Shown one piece after another: positions 1 through 8,479 of a stretch of 32,393 nucleotides of DNA. This DNA comes from Pseudomonadales bacterium. Lineage in GTDB: Bacteria > Pseudomonadota > Gammaproteobacteria > Pseudomonadales > Pseudohongiellaceae. Where the stretch lies: the NCBI GenBank assembly GCA_022763285.1, contig JALEHB010000220.1, positions 1-32,393 on the forward strand, written 5' to 3'. Both the position numbers and the translations under genes were made by a program. The first letter of the stretch is position 1, and each line of letters opens with the position of its first letter. The notes beneath the pieces were generated by a model. It saw nothing but the letters and a program-made list of their open reading frames with translations, was not told the DNA's origin and ran no database searches.

Positions 1-75
1 CAGTGGACTGACGTTGGAACACCGGAACGATTGGCCGATGTAAATAACAGGGTTTCCCAAACAGACAGTCGTTAA
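1..75 (+). CDS. murU: MurU C-terminal end (partial): N-acetylmuramate-1-phosphate uridylyltransferase-like nucleotidyltransferase
   Basis: Frame 1 is open from the window edge to a TAA at 73-75 and encodes 24 residues including WTDVGTPERLADVNNRV. The W-x-DVGTPERL pattern is the usual C-terminal end of the MurU / sugar-phosphate nucleotidyltransferase family. MurU makes UDP-MurNAc from MurNAc-1-phosphate in the cytoplasmic peptidoglycan recycling route, working with the kinase AmgK. In Pseudomonas murU lies just upstream of a djlA-like gene, as here, which supports the call. The gene is too short in the window for the ORF track. Only the tail is visible, so a related mannose-1-phosphate guanylyltransferase-like protein cannot be excluded. 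Confidence 0.75.
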   Translation, partial: QWTDVGTPERLADVNNRVSQTDSR

Positions 76-89
76 GGACGCCGTGAACC

Positions 90-821
90 ATGCTTGACCG
101 CCTGCGACATCGTGACTACAAACGTGCCATCCTCAATCGTCTGGAAGGTAAAGGGGAGGCTGGTGCCATTCCCGAGGGAGGCAGCAGCGAGATCCTGTTT
201 CTGCGCAGCCTGTTTGTGGTGATGGGGCGCCTGGCCAAACTCGATGGCCGGGTAACCGAAGCCGAGATTGACTATGCCTCCCAGGTGATGAGCCAGTTGG
301 GTCTGGACCCCGGCAAGCGCCAGCGCGCCATCGATTTTTTCTATCACGGCAAGCAACCTGGCTTTGATGTCATGCCCCTTATTCATGAACTGGCCGCCAG
401 CATCGGTCGCAGCAGTGCCCTGGCCCGGCAATTCCTGAAGATTCAGTGCCGGCTGGCCTACAGCAAGGGTTGTATCCGCCTCAAGGAAAGGCTGCAACTC
501 AGGGAAATCGCCGAGGAGTTGGGCTTCAGCAAGGCCGAATTGCTGAGCATCTGTACTGAAATCCAGGTTAGCGAAGACACTCGCATCCGGGGCCGCCGCA
601 GCGGTTTCCTCAGCCAGGCCTACCGCATTCTGCAATTGGCCCCCGATGCCAATGATACCGAGATTCGCCGCGCCTACCGCCGCATGATGTCCCGCTATCA
701 TCCGGACAAACTGGCTGCCAATGAATCCGGTGATGCCCAGCGCCACGCCCAGGAGCAATTCCTGGCGGTGCGCCATGCCTACGAGACCATTTCCGGTTTC
801 CGCAAGATGGTCAATCCCTGA
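90..821 (+). CDS. djlA: DjlA-like TerB / J-domain co-chaperone without membrane anchor
   Basis: A 243-residue protein. Residues about 34-145 resemble the helical TerB (DjlA central) domain, and about 175-238 form a J domain with the DnaK-stimulating HPD motif at 204-206 (SRYHPDKL). It should act as a J-domain partner of DnaK. The classical E. coli DjlA begins with a transmembrane segment of about 25 residues. Here the protein starts directly with a basic, soluble stretch (MLDRLRHRDYKR), and an in-frame TGA at 84-86 sits two codons before the ATG, so no longer N-terminus is possible. AAGGA at 75-79 serves as ribosome binding site. It follows the murU stop by 14 bases and is probably co-transcribed. 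Family call firm; cytosolic location inferred. Confidence 0.85.
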   Translation: MLDRLRHRDYKRAILNRLEGKGEAGAIPEGGSSEILFLRSLFVVMGRLAKLDGRVTEAEIDYASQVMSQLGLDPGKRQRAIDFFYHGKQPGFDVMPLIHELAASIGRSSALARQFLKIQCRLAYSKGCIRLKERLQLREIAEELGFSKAELLSICTEIQVSEDTRIRGRRSGFLSQAYRILQLAPDANDTEIRRAYRRMMSRYHPDKLAANESGDAQRHAQEQFLAVRHAYETISGFRKMVNP

Positions 822-888
822 GCCCATCAGGCTGCCTCAAGCTCTGAGCTGAGCAATACCCCTCTGATAATGTCGAGGCCGGCACATC

Positions 889-917
889 AGGACATGGGCT
901 GCCGGAGAGGGTAGAAT
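889..917 (+). promoter_or_regulatory. Candidate sigma70 promoter for rpe
   Basis: AGGACA (889-894, sharing GACA with the -35 consensus) and TAGAAT (912-917, 5 of 6 with TATAAT) are separated by exactly 17 bases. The start of transcription would lie near 924, about 28 bases before the rpe ATG. The djlA-rpe spacer is otherwise empty of genes. Read by eye only. Confidence 0.45.
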
Positions 918-951
918 AGCGCCCCAAATACTAGCCATAGCCCGACTTGCC

Positions 952-1638
952 ATGAAGAAAGACTACCTGATTGCGCCTTCCATCCTGTCTGCCGATTTCG
1001 CCCGCCTGGGCGATGAAGTCAATGCCGTACTGGCCGCCGGTGCCGATGTGGTGCATTTTGACGTGATGGATAACCACTATGTGCCCAACCTGACTATCGG
1101 CCCCATGGTCTGTCAGGCGCTGCGCAATCATGGCATCAGCGCCCCCATTGATGTGCATCTGATGGTGTCGCCGGTGGATCAGCTGATCCTGGACTTCGCC
1201 AAGGCCGGCGCCAGTTACATCAGTTTTCACCCGGAAGCCAGCGAGCATGTAGATCGTTCTCTGCAATTGATCCGGGATCAGGGCTGCAAGTCGGGTCTGG
1301 TATTGAACCCGGCCACGCCGCTGGACCATCTGGAATATGTGATGGACAAGCTGGATGTGATTCTGCTGATGTCGGTCAATCCCGGATTTGGTGGCCAGAA
1401 ATTTATTCCTTCCACACTGAAGAAGCTGGAAAAAGTGCGAAAACTGATCGATGACAGTGGTCAGCGTATTCGCCTGGAAGTGGACGGTGGTGTCGGGGTG
1501 AAGAATATCCGCGAGATCGCCGCTGCCGGCGCCGACATGTTCGTGGCGGGTTCAGCCATTTTCAACAGTGACAACTACGCCGAGACCATCGCCGCTATGC
1601 GCGCCGAACTGGGTCAGGACAGCAGCAAGCATCACTGA
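952..1638 (+). CDS. rpe: Ribulose-phosphate 3-epimerase
   Basis: A 228-residue cytoplasmic TIM-barrel enzyme that interconverts D-ribulose 5-phosphate and D-xylulose 5-phosphate in the pentose phosphate pathway. The family landmarks are present: APSILSADF at the N-terminus, HFDVMD with H35 and D37, H69 in DVHLM, the phosphate-loop region [11 protein letters not shown], and D178 in LEVDGGV. These are the expected metal ligands and the two catalytic aspartates. Length is normal. In Pseudomonas the order is rpe-gph-trpE; here trpE follows 23 bases after the rpe stop and no phosphoglycolate phosphatase gene lies between them. No strong Shine-Dalgarno is visible before the ATG. Confidence 0.97.
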   Translation: MKKDYLIAPSILSADFARLGDEVNAVLAAGADVVHFDVMDNHYVPNLTIGPMVCQALRNHGISAPIDVHLMVSPVDQLILDFAKAGASYISFHPEASEHVDRSLQLIRDQGCKSGLVLNPATPLDHLEYVMDKLDVILLMSVNPGFGGQKFIPSTLKKLEKVRKLIDDSGQRIRLEVDGGVGVKNIREIAAAGADMFVAGSAIFNSDNYAETIAAMRAELGQDSSKHH

Positions 1639-1661
1639 GTCTGAGTCGGGGTTTGAGCAGC

Positions 1662-3140
1662 ATGAAAGCAGAACAATTCCAGACCCTGGCGGATCAGGGT
1701 TTCAATCGTATTCCGGTGGTCCGGGAAATCCTGGCTGACACGGAAACTCCGCTCAGCACCTATCTGAAACTGGCCAGGGGTCAGTACAGCTATTTCTTTG
1801 AATCGGTACAGGGCGGCGAGAAATGGGGTCGCTACTCCATTATTGGTTTGCCCTCTCAAACGGTGCTGCGGGTCAGCGGCGAACGGGTGACGGTCGAGAC
1901 TGACGGTGAGGTTGTGGAAGAGAGTACCGGCGAAGATCCCTTCGCCTTTGTCACCGCCTACAAGCAACGCTTCAATGTGGCACCGCTGCCGGATCGCAAA
2001 CGTTTTGCCGGTGGCCTGGTGGGCTATTTCGCCTATGACACTGTGCGCTATGTGGAAACCAGCATTGGTCCGTCCACGGCCCAGGATGAGATCGGCACCC
2101 CCGATATTCTGCTGATGGTGTCCGAGGAAGTGGTGGTGTTCGACAATCTGCGCGGCACCATCTCCTTCATTCTCAATGTGGATCCGGCTGTGGAAAATGC
2201 CTGGGAGACAGCCCAGACCCGGCTCGATGCCCTGCAGGGAGCCCTGCTGCAGCCCACACCCATGCCCGCGGCCGGTGATTGCCAGGCCATTTCGGAAGCG
2301 GACTTCCGGCATCATTTTCCGCGCCCGGAGTTTGAGCAGGCAGTGGATCGCATCAAGGACTATATCGTCGCCGGTGATGTGATGCAGGTGGTGCTGGCCC
2401 AGCGCATGTCGGTGCCTTTTGCTGGCGACCCCATGAATATCTATCGCGCCCTGCGCTACCTTAATCCCTCGCCCTATATGGTGTTTTTCGACATGGGCGA
2501 TCACCATGTGGTGAGTGCCTCGCCTGAGATTCTGGCCCGGGTCGAGGACGGCAAGATTACCGTGCGACCTCTGGCGGGAACCCGCAAGCGTGGCGCGACT
2601 GAGGCCGAAGATCTGGCGCTGGAGCAGGACCTGCTTGACGATGCCAAGGAAATTGCCGAGCACCTGATGTTGATCGATCTGTCACGTAATGATTCGGGCC
2701 GGGTGTCCAAAACCGGATCGGTGACGGTGCCGCGCAAGATGTTTGTGGAACGCTACTCCCATGTCATGCACATCGCCTCCATCGTCGAGAGTGAAATTCG
2801 CGACGACAAGACAGCCCTGGATGTGCTGCAGTCCACCCTGCCGGTGGGCACCCTGAGTGGGGCACCGAAGGTTAGAGCCATGGAGATCATTGACGAGCTG
2901 GAACCGGACAAGCGCGGCATCTATGGGGGTGCCATGGGCTATCTGGGCTGGAACGACAATATGGACATGGCCATCGCTATTCGCACCGCGGTCATCAAGG
3001 ATGAAACCCTGTTTGTCCAGGCCGGTGCCGGTATCGTTGCTGACTCCCAGCCCGCCTCGGAATGGGAGGAGACCCAGAACAAGGCCCGCGCCATTGTCCG
3101 CGCTGTACAACTGGCCCAGAACGACCTGTCGGTGGAATAG
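1662..3140 (+). CDS. trpE: Anthranilate synthase component I
   Basis: The 492-residue large subunit of anthranilate synthase turns chorismate plus ammonia into anthranilate, the first committed step of tryptophan synthesis. Chorismate-enzyme motifs are clear: [10 protein letters not shown], the long [12 protein letters not shown] block, [19 protein letters not shown] and [27 protein letters not shown] near the N-terminus corresponds to the tryptophan feedback-binding region. The ORF track starts at a TTG (1653), but the ATG at 1662 is preferred: the GTCGGGG run near 1645-1651 gives workable spacing for the ATG and almost none for the TTG. It is probably co-transcribed with rpe. Its partner trpG lies about 1.6 kb away beyond an opposite-strand photolyase gene. 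Confidence 0.97.
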   Translation: MKAEQFQTLADQGFNRIPVVREILADTETPLSTYLKLARGQYSYFFESVQGGEKWGRYSIIGLPSQTVLRVSGERVTVETDGEVVEESTGEDPFAFVTAYKQRFNVAPLPDRKRFAGGLVGYFAYDTVRYVETSIGPSTAQDEIGTPDILLMVSEEVVVFDNLRGTISFILNVDPAVENAWETAQTRLDALQGALLQPTPMPAAGDCQAISEADFRHHFPRPEFEQAVDRIKDYIVAGDVMQVVLAQRMSVPFAGDPMNIYRALRYLNPSPYMVFFDMGDHHVVSASPEILARVEDGKITVRPLAGTRKRGATEAEDLALEQDLLDDAKEIAEHLMLIDLSRNDSGRVSKTGSVTVPRKMFVERYSHVMHIASIVESEIRDDKTALDVLQSTLPVGTLSGAPKVRAMEIIDELEPDKRGIYGGAMGYLGWNDNMDMAIAIRTAVIKDETLFVQAGAGIVADSQPASEWEETQNKARAIVRAVQLAQNDLSVE

Positions 3141-3156
3141 CGCGCCGCCAGCGTAT

Positions 3157-4587
3157 CTAGCCTTTTACCTCATCGTAGGCCGACAGCGCTGCCTGTCGTG
3201 ATTCCCGCAAGTCCACCATGGGCTCCGGATAGTGCTTGCCCAGCTTGACGCCAGCTGCCTCCAGTTCCTGCTGGGGAGCCTTGAAGGGTTCGTGCAGCAA
3301 TTTGTCCGGCAGTTTCTTCAGCTCCGGTACAAAGCGGCGAATATAGTCGCCACCGGGATCGAATTTCTGTGACTGGGTGACCGGATTAAAGATGCGGAAA
3401 TAGGGGGCGGCATCGGCGCCGCAACCGGCTACCCATTGCCAGCTGCAACTGTTATTGGCCAGATCCGCATCCACCAGGGTGTCCCAGAACCAGCGTGCAC
3501 CTTGATGCCAGTGCAGCATCAGGTTTTTTACCAGGAAAGACCCCACTACCATCCGTACCCGATTGTGCATGTAACCGGTTTCCCAGAGCTCGCGCATGCC
3601 GGCGTCCACCAGGGGATAGCCGGTTTCGCCCCGCTGCCATTGTTCCAACTGCCGGCTTTGCTGGGCTTTCCAGGGAAATTCATTAAAACGCTCATTGAGG
3701 TTTTTCCAGGTCAGCTCCGGGAAGTGGTAGAGCAGGGCATAGGAAAACTCACGCCAGGCCAGCTCTCGCTGAAAATGTTCACTCTGGGCTTCACTGGCGG
3801 CATTGGCACCGGCCCGCTGGGCAGCTTGCCAGACCTGGCGGGGCGAGATTTCCCCGAAATGCAGATGGGGTGACAGGCGAGAGACCGAGCGCTGGGCCGG
3901 AAAATCGCGCCCTTTCTTGTAATCGCTCAGCCCCCGGTCGAGAAAATTCTGCAGGCGATTGTGGGCGCCTTCCTCGCCCGGCGTCCAGCTTGCGTCCATG
4001 CCCTGGAACCAGTTGATCGTTGGCATCAGTTCCAGATCATCGAGCTTGTCGGCATTTTGCGGGCAGGGCGTGATCTGCAGCTTTGACGGTTTGCGCCGCG
4101 CCTCGCCAATGGGGGTATGTCGGGCCATGGCGTTTTTGTAAAAGGGAGTAAATACCTTGTAGACAGTGCCATCGTCCTTGAGATTTTCCCAGGGCTCCCA
4201 GAGCAGGGAGGCATTGCTGCTGTGCACTTGACGGCCATCATCTTCGAGCTTTTGCTTGAGGGCCTTGTCACGCTTGATGCGCCAGGGCTCATAGCAGCGG
4301 TTCCAGTAGACGCCGCTGACCTGTTTGTCAGCACAGAGTTTTGGCAACAGGGTTTTCGGGTCGCCCTTGAGCACCCAGAGCTTGTTGTCCAGGCTCTGGT
4401 TCAGGGCCGTCAGGGACTGATGCAGCCACCAACGACTGGCGGCGCCCATGGCCCAGTCCCCGGCATTGCTGTCATCGAGGATATAAACCGGCAGGATACG
4501 CCCCTGCTGGCTGGCGGCGATCAGGGCCGGATTATCGCGAAGGCGCAGGTCCTGGCGGAACCAGACTATGTTAAGGGCTGTGCTCAT
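3157..4587 (-). CDS. phrB: Class I deoxyribodipyrimidine photolyase (cryptochrome/photolyase family)
   Basis: A 476-residue flavoprotein expected to repair UV-induced cyclobutane pyrimidine dimers using blue light. The N-terminal antenna domain begins TALNIVWFRQDLRLRDNPAL. The C-terminal FAD-binding domain carries YPLVDAGMRELWETGYMHNR, NNSCSWQWVAGCGADA and PYFRIFNPVTQSQKFDP, typical of CPD photolyases. The ORF track extends 20 residues further upstream, but the ATG at 4587 begins the conserved fold and follows an AGAAGAG ribosome-binding-like sequence. It is transcribed against its neighbours: convergent with trpE (16-base gap) and divergent from trpG. It is therefore an independent unit placed in the trpE-trpG gap. 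Antenna cofactor (folate or other) is not resolved from sequence. Confidence 0.93.
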   Translation of the reverse strand: MSTALNIVWFRQDLRLRDNPALIAASQQGRILPVYILDDSNAGDWAMGAASRWWLHQSLTALNQSLDNKLWVLKGDPKTLLPKLCADKQVSGVYWNRCYEPWRIKRDKALKQKLEDDGRQVHSSNASLLWEPWENLKDDGTVYKVFTPFYKNAMARHTPIGEARRKPSKLQITPCPQNADKLDDLELMPTINWFQGMDASWTPGEEGAHNRLQNFLDRGLSDYKKGRDFPAQRSVSRLSPHLHFGEISPRQVWQAAQRAGANAASEAQSEHFQRELAWREFSYALLYHFPELTWKNLNERFNEFPWKAQQSRQLEQWQRGETGYPLVDAGMRELWETGYMHNRVRMVVGSFLVKNLMLHWHQGARWFWDTLVDADLANNSCSWQWVAGCGADAAPYFRIFNPVTQSQKFDPGGDYIRRFVPELKKLPDKLLHEPFKAPQQELEAAGVKLGKHYPEPMVDLRESRQAALSAYDEVKG

Positions 4588-4645
4588 GTGCTCTTCTACG
4601 CTGCTGTTGGCATTGACGATCAGTGTCTGGATCAAACTCCGGTTC

Positions 4646-4674
4646 AAGACAGTGGCAGGCGGTCTTGCTATGAT
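4646..4674 (+). promoter_or_regulatory. Candidate promoter of the trpGDC-dgkA operon (extended -10)
   Basis: TATGAT at 4669-4674 is preceded by TGC, giving an extended -10 (TGCTATGAT). AAGACA (4646-4651) lies 17 bases upstream and shares GACA with the -35 consensus. Transcription would begin near 4681 and leave a leader of about 65 bases before trpG. The leader holds an inverted repeat (4689-4718) but no tryptophan-codon leader peptide; the only short ATG ORF I find reads MKRD-stop. Confidence 0.5.
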
Positions 4675-4688
4675 TGGCGCTGCCTGAA

Positions 4689-4718
4689 ATCCGGCCTGTA
4701 AAGAGGTTTGCGCCGGAT
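4689..4718 (+). repeat. Inverted repeat in trpG leader
   Basis: ATCCGGC (4689-4695) and GCCGGAT (4712-4718) form a perfect 7-bp stem around a 16-base loop in the predicted trpG leader. No U-run follows it, so it is not a standard terminator. It could be an RNA hairpin or an operator; function unknown. Confidence 0.35.
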
Positions 4719-4745
4719 ATGAAGCGGGATTGAGAGGACGCCAAT

Positions 4746-5342
4746 GTGCTGTTAATGATCGACAATTATGATTCCTTCACCTACAACGTGGTGCAATACC
4801 TGGGTGAACTGGGCGCCGATGTGCGAGTGTATCGTAATGATGCCATCAGTCTCGAAGAAATCGAGCAATTGCAGCCCGAGCGCATAGTTATCTCGCCGGG
4901 CCCCTGTACCCCCAATGAGGCCGGTATTTCCATGGATGTGGTGCGGCATTTCGCCGGGCGCCTGCCGATACTGGGCATCTGCCTGGGGCACCAGAGCATC
5001 GGTCAGGTATTCGGCGGCGATATTGTGCGGGCCGAACAGGTCATGCATGGCAAACTGTCGGCTATTCATCATCTGGGAGAAGGTGTGTTTGAGGGCCTGG
5101 ACAATCCCTTTACGGCCACTCGCTATCATTCCCTGGTGATTGCCCGGGATTCATTGCCGGACTGTCTGGAAGAGACAGCCTGGACTGCTGATGAACAAGG
5201 ACAGCGGGTCGAGATCATGGCGGTGCGCCATCGCCAGCACGCCATCGAAGGGGTGCAGTTTCATCCAGAATCCATTCTTAGTGAACATGGCCACCAACTT
5301 CTGAAGAATTTTCTGCAGCTGGGTACAGCAGTCCCGGCCTGA
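4746..5342 (+). CDS. trpG: Anthranilate synthase component II (glutamine amidotransferase)
   Basis: The 198-residue class I glutamine amidotransferase subunit supplies ammonia to TrpE. It opens [21 protein letters not shown]. The nucleophile C79 lies in GICLGHQ, and H173 and E175 in QFHPES complete the Cys-His-Glu triad. The [11 protein letters not shown] oxyanion-loop region is intact. The start is GTG at 4746, favoured by GAGAGG at about 4733-4738 and by the usual [12 protein letters not shown]-terminus; an ATG three codons later is possible. First gene of trpG-trpD-trpC-dgkA. A pabA-like role in folate synthesis (shared subunit) is also possible, as in some relatives. Confidence 0.96.
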   Translation: MLLMIDNYDSFTYNVVQYLGELGADVRVYRNDAISLEEIEQLQPERIVISPGPCTPNEAGISMDVVRHFAGRLPILGICLGHQSIGQVFGGDIVRAEQVMHGKLSAIHHLGEGVFEGLDNPFTATRYHSLVIARDSLPDCLEETAWTADEQGQRVEIMAVRHRQHAIEGVQFHPESILSEHGHQLLKNFLQLGTAVPA

Positions 5343-5404
5343 GCGGCAACAGCGACCCCGGGGAAGGGTAAAAGATAGTGTAAAGGGCAGGGCGAGAGAG
5401 TCTT

Positions 5405-6433
5405 ATGGATATCAAAACCGCAATCAAACAGTGTATGGCTGGCAAGGACCTGAGCCGGGATGAAATGATCGCCGTCATGCATGACATCATGTCCGGGCAG
5501 ACCAGTGATGCCCAGAACGGTGCCTTTCTGGTGAGTCTGCAAATGAAAGGCGTGAAGGCCGATGAAGTGCTGGGTGGCGCCACTGTCATGCGCGAGCTGT
5601 CCACCAAAGTGGCCGTGCAAAACCATGAGCATCTGGTGGACACCTGCGGCACCGGTGGTAGCGGTTCCAATAAATTCAATGTGTCCACCGCCAGCGCATT
5701 CGTGGCGGCCGCTGCTGGTGCCCGGGTTGCCAAGCATGGTAATCGCGGTGCCTCGTCCAAAAGCGGCAGTGCCGACGTGCTGGAGGCTGCTGGCGTCAGT
5801 CTGACCATGAGCCCCGCACAGGTGGGTCAGGCCATCGATGAAATCGGGGTGGGTTTCATGTTTGCGCCGGCCCATCACAGTGCCATGAAACATGTCATCA
5901 CCGCGCGCAAGGAAATCGGCGTGCGCACGATTTTTAACCTGCTGGGCCCGCTGACCAATCCGGCCGGGGCCAGCAAGCAGCTCATGGGCGTCTTCGATGC
6001 TGCCTGGAGTCCCATCCTGATTGAAGTGCTCAGGGATATGGGCAGCGAGCATGTGCTGATTGTTGCCGCCGAAGACGGTCTGGACGAAATCAGTCTGTCG
6101 GGCAAGACCCTGATTCACGAGCTGAAAGAGGGCCAGATCAGCAGCTACTCGGTAAGCCCGGAAGACTTCGGTATCAGCAATTATGACGATTACCACATGC
6201 TGCAGGTGGAAGATGCTGCCAGTTCCCTGGCCATGTTGAAGCAGGCCCTGAGTTATGCGAATCAGGCTGCGGGGGATATTGTGGCCCTCAATGCCGGTGC
6301 CGCTATCTATGCTGCCGACCTGGAAGCCGACCTGGCTGCCGGGGTGGCCCGAGCCCAGGAAATCCTGCGCAGCGGCGCGGCCCTGACAAAGCTTGAGCAA
6401 CTGGTGCAATTTTCCAATTCGGTGAGTAACTGA
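5405..6433 (+). CDS. trpD: Anthranilate phosphoribosyltransferase
   Basis: A 342-residue enzyme that joins anthranilate to PRPP, giving phosphoribosyl-anthranilate. The PRPP-binding glycine-rich block [19 protein letters not shown] and the following [19 protein letters not shown] match the family, as do [12 protein letters not shown] and the metal-binding DGLDE. Length is normal. The 62-base gap after trpG and the 2-base gap before trpC fit an operon. No unusual feature. Confidence 0.97.
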   Translation: MDIKTAIKQCMAGKDLSRDEMIAVMHDIMSGQTSDAQNGAFLVSLQMKGVKADEVLGGATVMRELSTKVAVQNHEHLVDTCGTGGSGSNKFNVSTASAFVAAAAGARVAKHGNRGASSKSGSADVLEAAGVSLTMSPAQVGQAIDEIGVGFMFAPAHHSAMKHVITARKEIGVRTIFNLLGPLTNPAGASKQLMGVFDAAWSPILIEVLRDMGSEHVLIVAAEDGLDEISLSGKTLIHELKEGQISSYSVSPEDFGISNYDDYHMLQVEDAASSLAMLKQALSYANQAAGDIVALNAGAAIYAADLEADLAAGVARAQEILRSGAALTKLEQLVQFSNSVSN

Positions 6434-6435
6434 TC

Positions 6436-7236
6436 GTGGCAGCCACTATTCTTGAACAAATTGTCGCCCACAAGAAAACCGAGGTGGCCAGTGCCAGGGG
6501 GCGGGTCTCCCAGGCCGAGCTGGAATCACGGTTTCCCGAGGCGGCCAGCCAGCGCGGCTTTGCTGCGGCGCTGACCCAGCAGGTTGCCCGGGGCAAGGCT
6601 GCCATTATCGCGGAAATCAAAAAGGCCTCGCCTTCCAAGGGTTTGATTCGAGCCGATTTCGATCCGGCGGTTCACGCCCGGGACTATGCCGCCCATGGTG
6701 CCACCTGTCTTTCCATCCTGACCGACAGGGACTATTTTCAGGGCGCCGATGAGTATCTGGTGGCGGGCCGCAATGCCTGTGAGCTGCCGGTGATTCGCAA
6801 GGATTTTATGATCGATCCCTATCAGGTAGCAGAATCCAAAGCCCTGGGTGCCGATTGCATTCTGCTGATCGTGGCGGCCCTGGGGCAGGAGCAGCTACGT
6901 GAACTGGCCGCTTATGCAAATGAAATCGAGATCGATATACTGGTAGAAGTGCACGATGGCAAGGAACTGGACCGTGCATTGCAGCTTGAGGCCGATCTGA
7001 TCGGCATCAATAACCGCAATCTGCATACTTTCGAAACCAGTCTGCAGACCACGCTGGACCTGGCTCTGGAGGTTCCGGAAGAGAAACTGGTGATCACCGA
7101 GAGCGGCATCAACACTGCCAGTGATGTGAAAACCATGGTTGAGCATGGTATATACGGGTTTCTGGTCGGTGAATCCTTCATGCGGGCGCCCCAGCCTGGC
7201 GAGAAACTACAGGAAATTTTTGCTGATTATGTATAA
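6436..7236 (+). CDS. trpC: Indole-3-glycerol-phosphate synthase
   Basis: A 266-residue TIM-barrel enzyme that closes the indole ring from CdRP in the tryptophan pathway. It has [13 protein letters not shown] (about 57-69) with the catalytic lysine, [39 protein letters not shown] and [12 protein letters not shown]. It is a single-function enzyme, not the TrpC-TrpF fusion of enterobacteria. The start is GTG at 6436, two bases after the trpD stop. The last eight bases overlap the start of dgkA. trpF, trpB and trpA are not in this window. Confidence 0.97.
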   Translation: MAATILEQIVAHKKTEVASARGRVSQAELESRFPEAASQRGFAAALTQQVARGKAAIIAEIKKASPSKGLIRADFDPAVHARDYAAHGATCLSILTDRDYFQGADEYLVAGRNACELPVIRKDFMIDPYQVAESKALGADCILLIVAALGQEQLRELAAYANEIEIDILVEVHDGKELDRALQLEADLIGINNRNLHTFETSLQTTLDLALEVPEEKLVITESGINTASDVKTMVEHGIYGFLVGESFMRAPQPGEKLQEIFADYV

Positions 7237-7648
7237 GGCCGAAGACAGCGAGAGTCTGGAAAACACTGGCGCGGAAACCCGTGTGCCTCCGCCCTCCAAG
7301 AAGGGTATTGCCCGGCTGATTGCCGCCAGCAAATATTCGGCAGCCGGTCTGCGTTCGGCCTTCAGGAGTGAAGAAGCGGTGCGCATGGAAGCGGCGGCTT
7401 TTGTGGTGATGGCGCCACTGGGTTTCTGGCTCGGCTCCACCGATGTGGAGAAGGTGTTGTTGGTGGGTTCACTGGTGCTGGTAATCCTGATGGAACTGAT
7501 CAATACAGCCATCGAGAAAGTGGTGGATCGGGTCAGTGGGGATTACCACGAGCTGTCACGCATCGCCAAAGACATTGGCTCCGCCACGGTGCTGATCAGT
7601 ATCGTTCTGGTGCTGTTCACCTGGGCTGTACTTCTAATTCCCTCCTGA
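7229..7648 (+). CDS. dgkA: Diacylglycerol kinase (DgkA family)
   Basis: A 139-residue inner-membrane enzyme that phosphorylates diacylglycerol to phosphatidic acid for lipid recycling. The N-terminal 25 residues are hydrophilic. Three membrane segments follow (about 55-70, 74-93 and 116-136). The DgkA signature [13 protein letters not shown] at 89-101 keeps the catalytic E-x2-N-x3-E residues (E89, N92, E96), spaced as in E. coli E69/N72/E76. The ORF track begins 30 residues earlier inside trpC; the ATG at 7229, overlapping the trpC stop by eight bases, gives a normal DgkA and suggests translational coupling. A longer-than-usual acidic N-terminus ([13 protein letters not shown]) is the only oddity. 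Confidence 0.93.
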   Translation: MYKAEDSESLENTGAETRVPPPSKKGIARLIAASKYSAAGLRSAFRSEEAVRMEAAAFVVMAPLGFWLGSTDVEKVLLVGSLVLVILMELINTAIEKVVDRVSGDYHELSRIAKDIGSATVLISIVLVLFTWAVLLIPS

Positions 7649-7684
7649 GCCTTCACGGCGCAAGCAGGCGCGACTCCCGGCATG

Positions 7685-7710
7685 AGCGGATGAAACGGTG
7701 TTTCGGCGCT
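7685..7710. repeat. Interrupted inverted repeat downstream of dgkA
   Basis: AGCG...CGCT (7685-7688 / 7707-7710) encloses GAAAC-GGT-GTTTC (7692-7704). It lies in the convergent dgkA/crp spacer next to the stronger hairpin at 7726-7753 and may help to stop transcription. No T-run. Confidence 0.3.
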
Positions 7711-7725
7711 GGATAAGAGGTGTTG

Positions 7726-7753
7726 CGGGAAAGTTCTGGGTCGAACTTTCCCG
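7726..7753. terminator. Perfect 11-bp hairpin between convergent dgkA and crp
   Basis: CGGGAAAGTTC (7726-7736) and GAACTTTCCCG (7743-7753) pair perfectly around a TGGGTC loop. Position between two convergent genes suggests a bidirectional transcription stop. Neither side has a clear U-run, so it is not a textbook rho-independent terminator. Confidence 0.5.
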
Positions 7754-7762
7754 AAAGCAATC

Positions 7763-8398
7763 CTAGCGGGTCCCGTGGACGACGATGGTTTTGCCTGAGA
7801 CGCTGATCAGATCCTGTTCTTCCAGAGTCTTCAGAACGCGTCCGGCCATTTCCCGTGAACAATTGACGATGCGGCCGATTTCCTGGCGCGTGATCTTGAT
7901 TTGCATGCCATCGGGATGGGTCATGGCATCGGGTTCCTTGCTGAGATCAATCAGGGTGCGGGCAATACGACCGGTCACGTCATAAAACGCCAGGTCGCCC
8001 ACCTTGCGGGTGGTGTTGCGCAAACGATGAGCCATCTGCTGACCGATGGTGAAGACAATCTCGGGGTGAGAGCGAATATAGGTGTTGAAATTGGCGTAGC
8101 TGATTTCAGCAATTTCACAGGCAGTACGGGCGCGACACCAGGCGCTGCGTTCTTCCGATTGTTCGAACAGGCCCATCTCTCCGAAAAAATCACCCGGGTT
8201 CAGATAGGCAATCACCACTTCCTTGCCGTCATCGTCTTCGAGAATAACAGACACCGAACCCTTGATGATGTAATACAAGGTGTCGCACTGGTCACCTTCA
8301 TAGATGATGGTCGCGCGATTCGGGTATCGTTTGCGATGACAATGGGACAGGAAATTATCCAGATCCTCTATATGTGGCGTGATTGCCATAAGCGCCAT
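7763..8398 (-). CDS. crp: cAMP receptor protein (Crp/Vfr)
   Basis: A 211-residue global transcription factor. The cAMP pocket is intact: GEMGLFE at 73-79 followed by [10 protein letters not shown] with R84 and S85 (equivalent to E. coli R82/S83), and TT at 129-130 at the position of T127. The C-terminal helix-turn-helix spans about 171-195 ([20 protein letters not shown]), very close to E. coli CRP and Pseudomonas Vfr, so the DNA target should be TGTGA-N6-TCACA. The first ATG is chosen because GAGGA lies 9 bases upstream. It is divergent from the osmC gene, the same arrangement as crp-yhfA in E. coli, and carries two near-consensus CRP boxes in its own 5' region. Confidence 0.96.
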   Translation of the reverse strand: MALMAITPHIEDLDNFLSHCHRKRYPNRATIIYEGDQCDTLYYIIKGSVSVILEDDDGKEVVIAYLNPGDFFGEMGLFEQSEERSAWCRARTACEIAEISYANFNTYIRSHPEIVFTIGQQMAHRLRNTTRKVGDLAFYDVTGRIARTLIDLSKEPDAMTHPDGMQIKITRQEIGRIVNCSREMAGRVLKTLEEQDLISVSGKTIVVHGTR

Positions 8399-8399
8399 T

Positions 8400-8415
8400 T
8401 GTGAAATTCCTCACT
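8400..8415. promoter_or_regulatory. Candidate CRP box overlapping the crp ribosome binding site
   Basis: TGTGA-AATTCC-TCACT matches TGTGA-N6-TCACA at 9 of 10 core positions. It lies immediately before the crp start codon and covers its Shine-Dalgarno region, about 23 bases downstream of the predicted transcription start, a position expected to repress. Confidence 0.5.
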
Positions 8416-8437
8416 CTCCTGCTGAGTTAGCTTCAAC

Positions 8438-8446
8438 TGTATATCA
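8438..8446 (-). promoter_or_regulatory. Candidate extended -10 of crp promoter
   Basis: On the minus strand TGATATACA provides TG-n-TATACA, an extended -10. It places transcription start near 8430-8431. No good -35 hexamer sits 17 bases upstream; instead the CRP box at 8464-8479 is centred about 41 bases upstream, the class II activator position. Confidence 0.45.
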
Positions 8447-8463
8447 CATTTTTCCCGCAATTA

Positions 8464-8479
8464 TGAGATCACAATCACA
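8464..8479. promoter_or_regulatory. Candidate CRP box, class II position for crp
   Basis: TGAGA-TCACAA-TCACA (minus strand TGTGA-TTGTGA-TCTCA) matches 9 of 10 core positions of the CRP consensus and has AT-rich flanks. Its centre (8471.5) is about -41 from the inferred crp start. It is more than 200 bases from the osmC start codon, so crp is the likelier target. Confidence 0.5.

Noticed and set aside
1632-2663. 343-residue minus-strand ORF inside trpE
   Set aside because: Shadow of trpE; no motif, His/Gly-rich as expected from the reverse strand.
5261-6409. 382-residue minus-strand ORF opposite trpD
   Set aside because: Shadow of trpD; no domain and no ribosome binding site.
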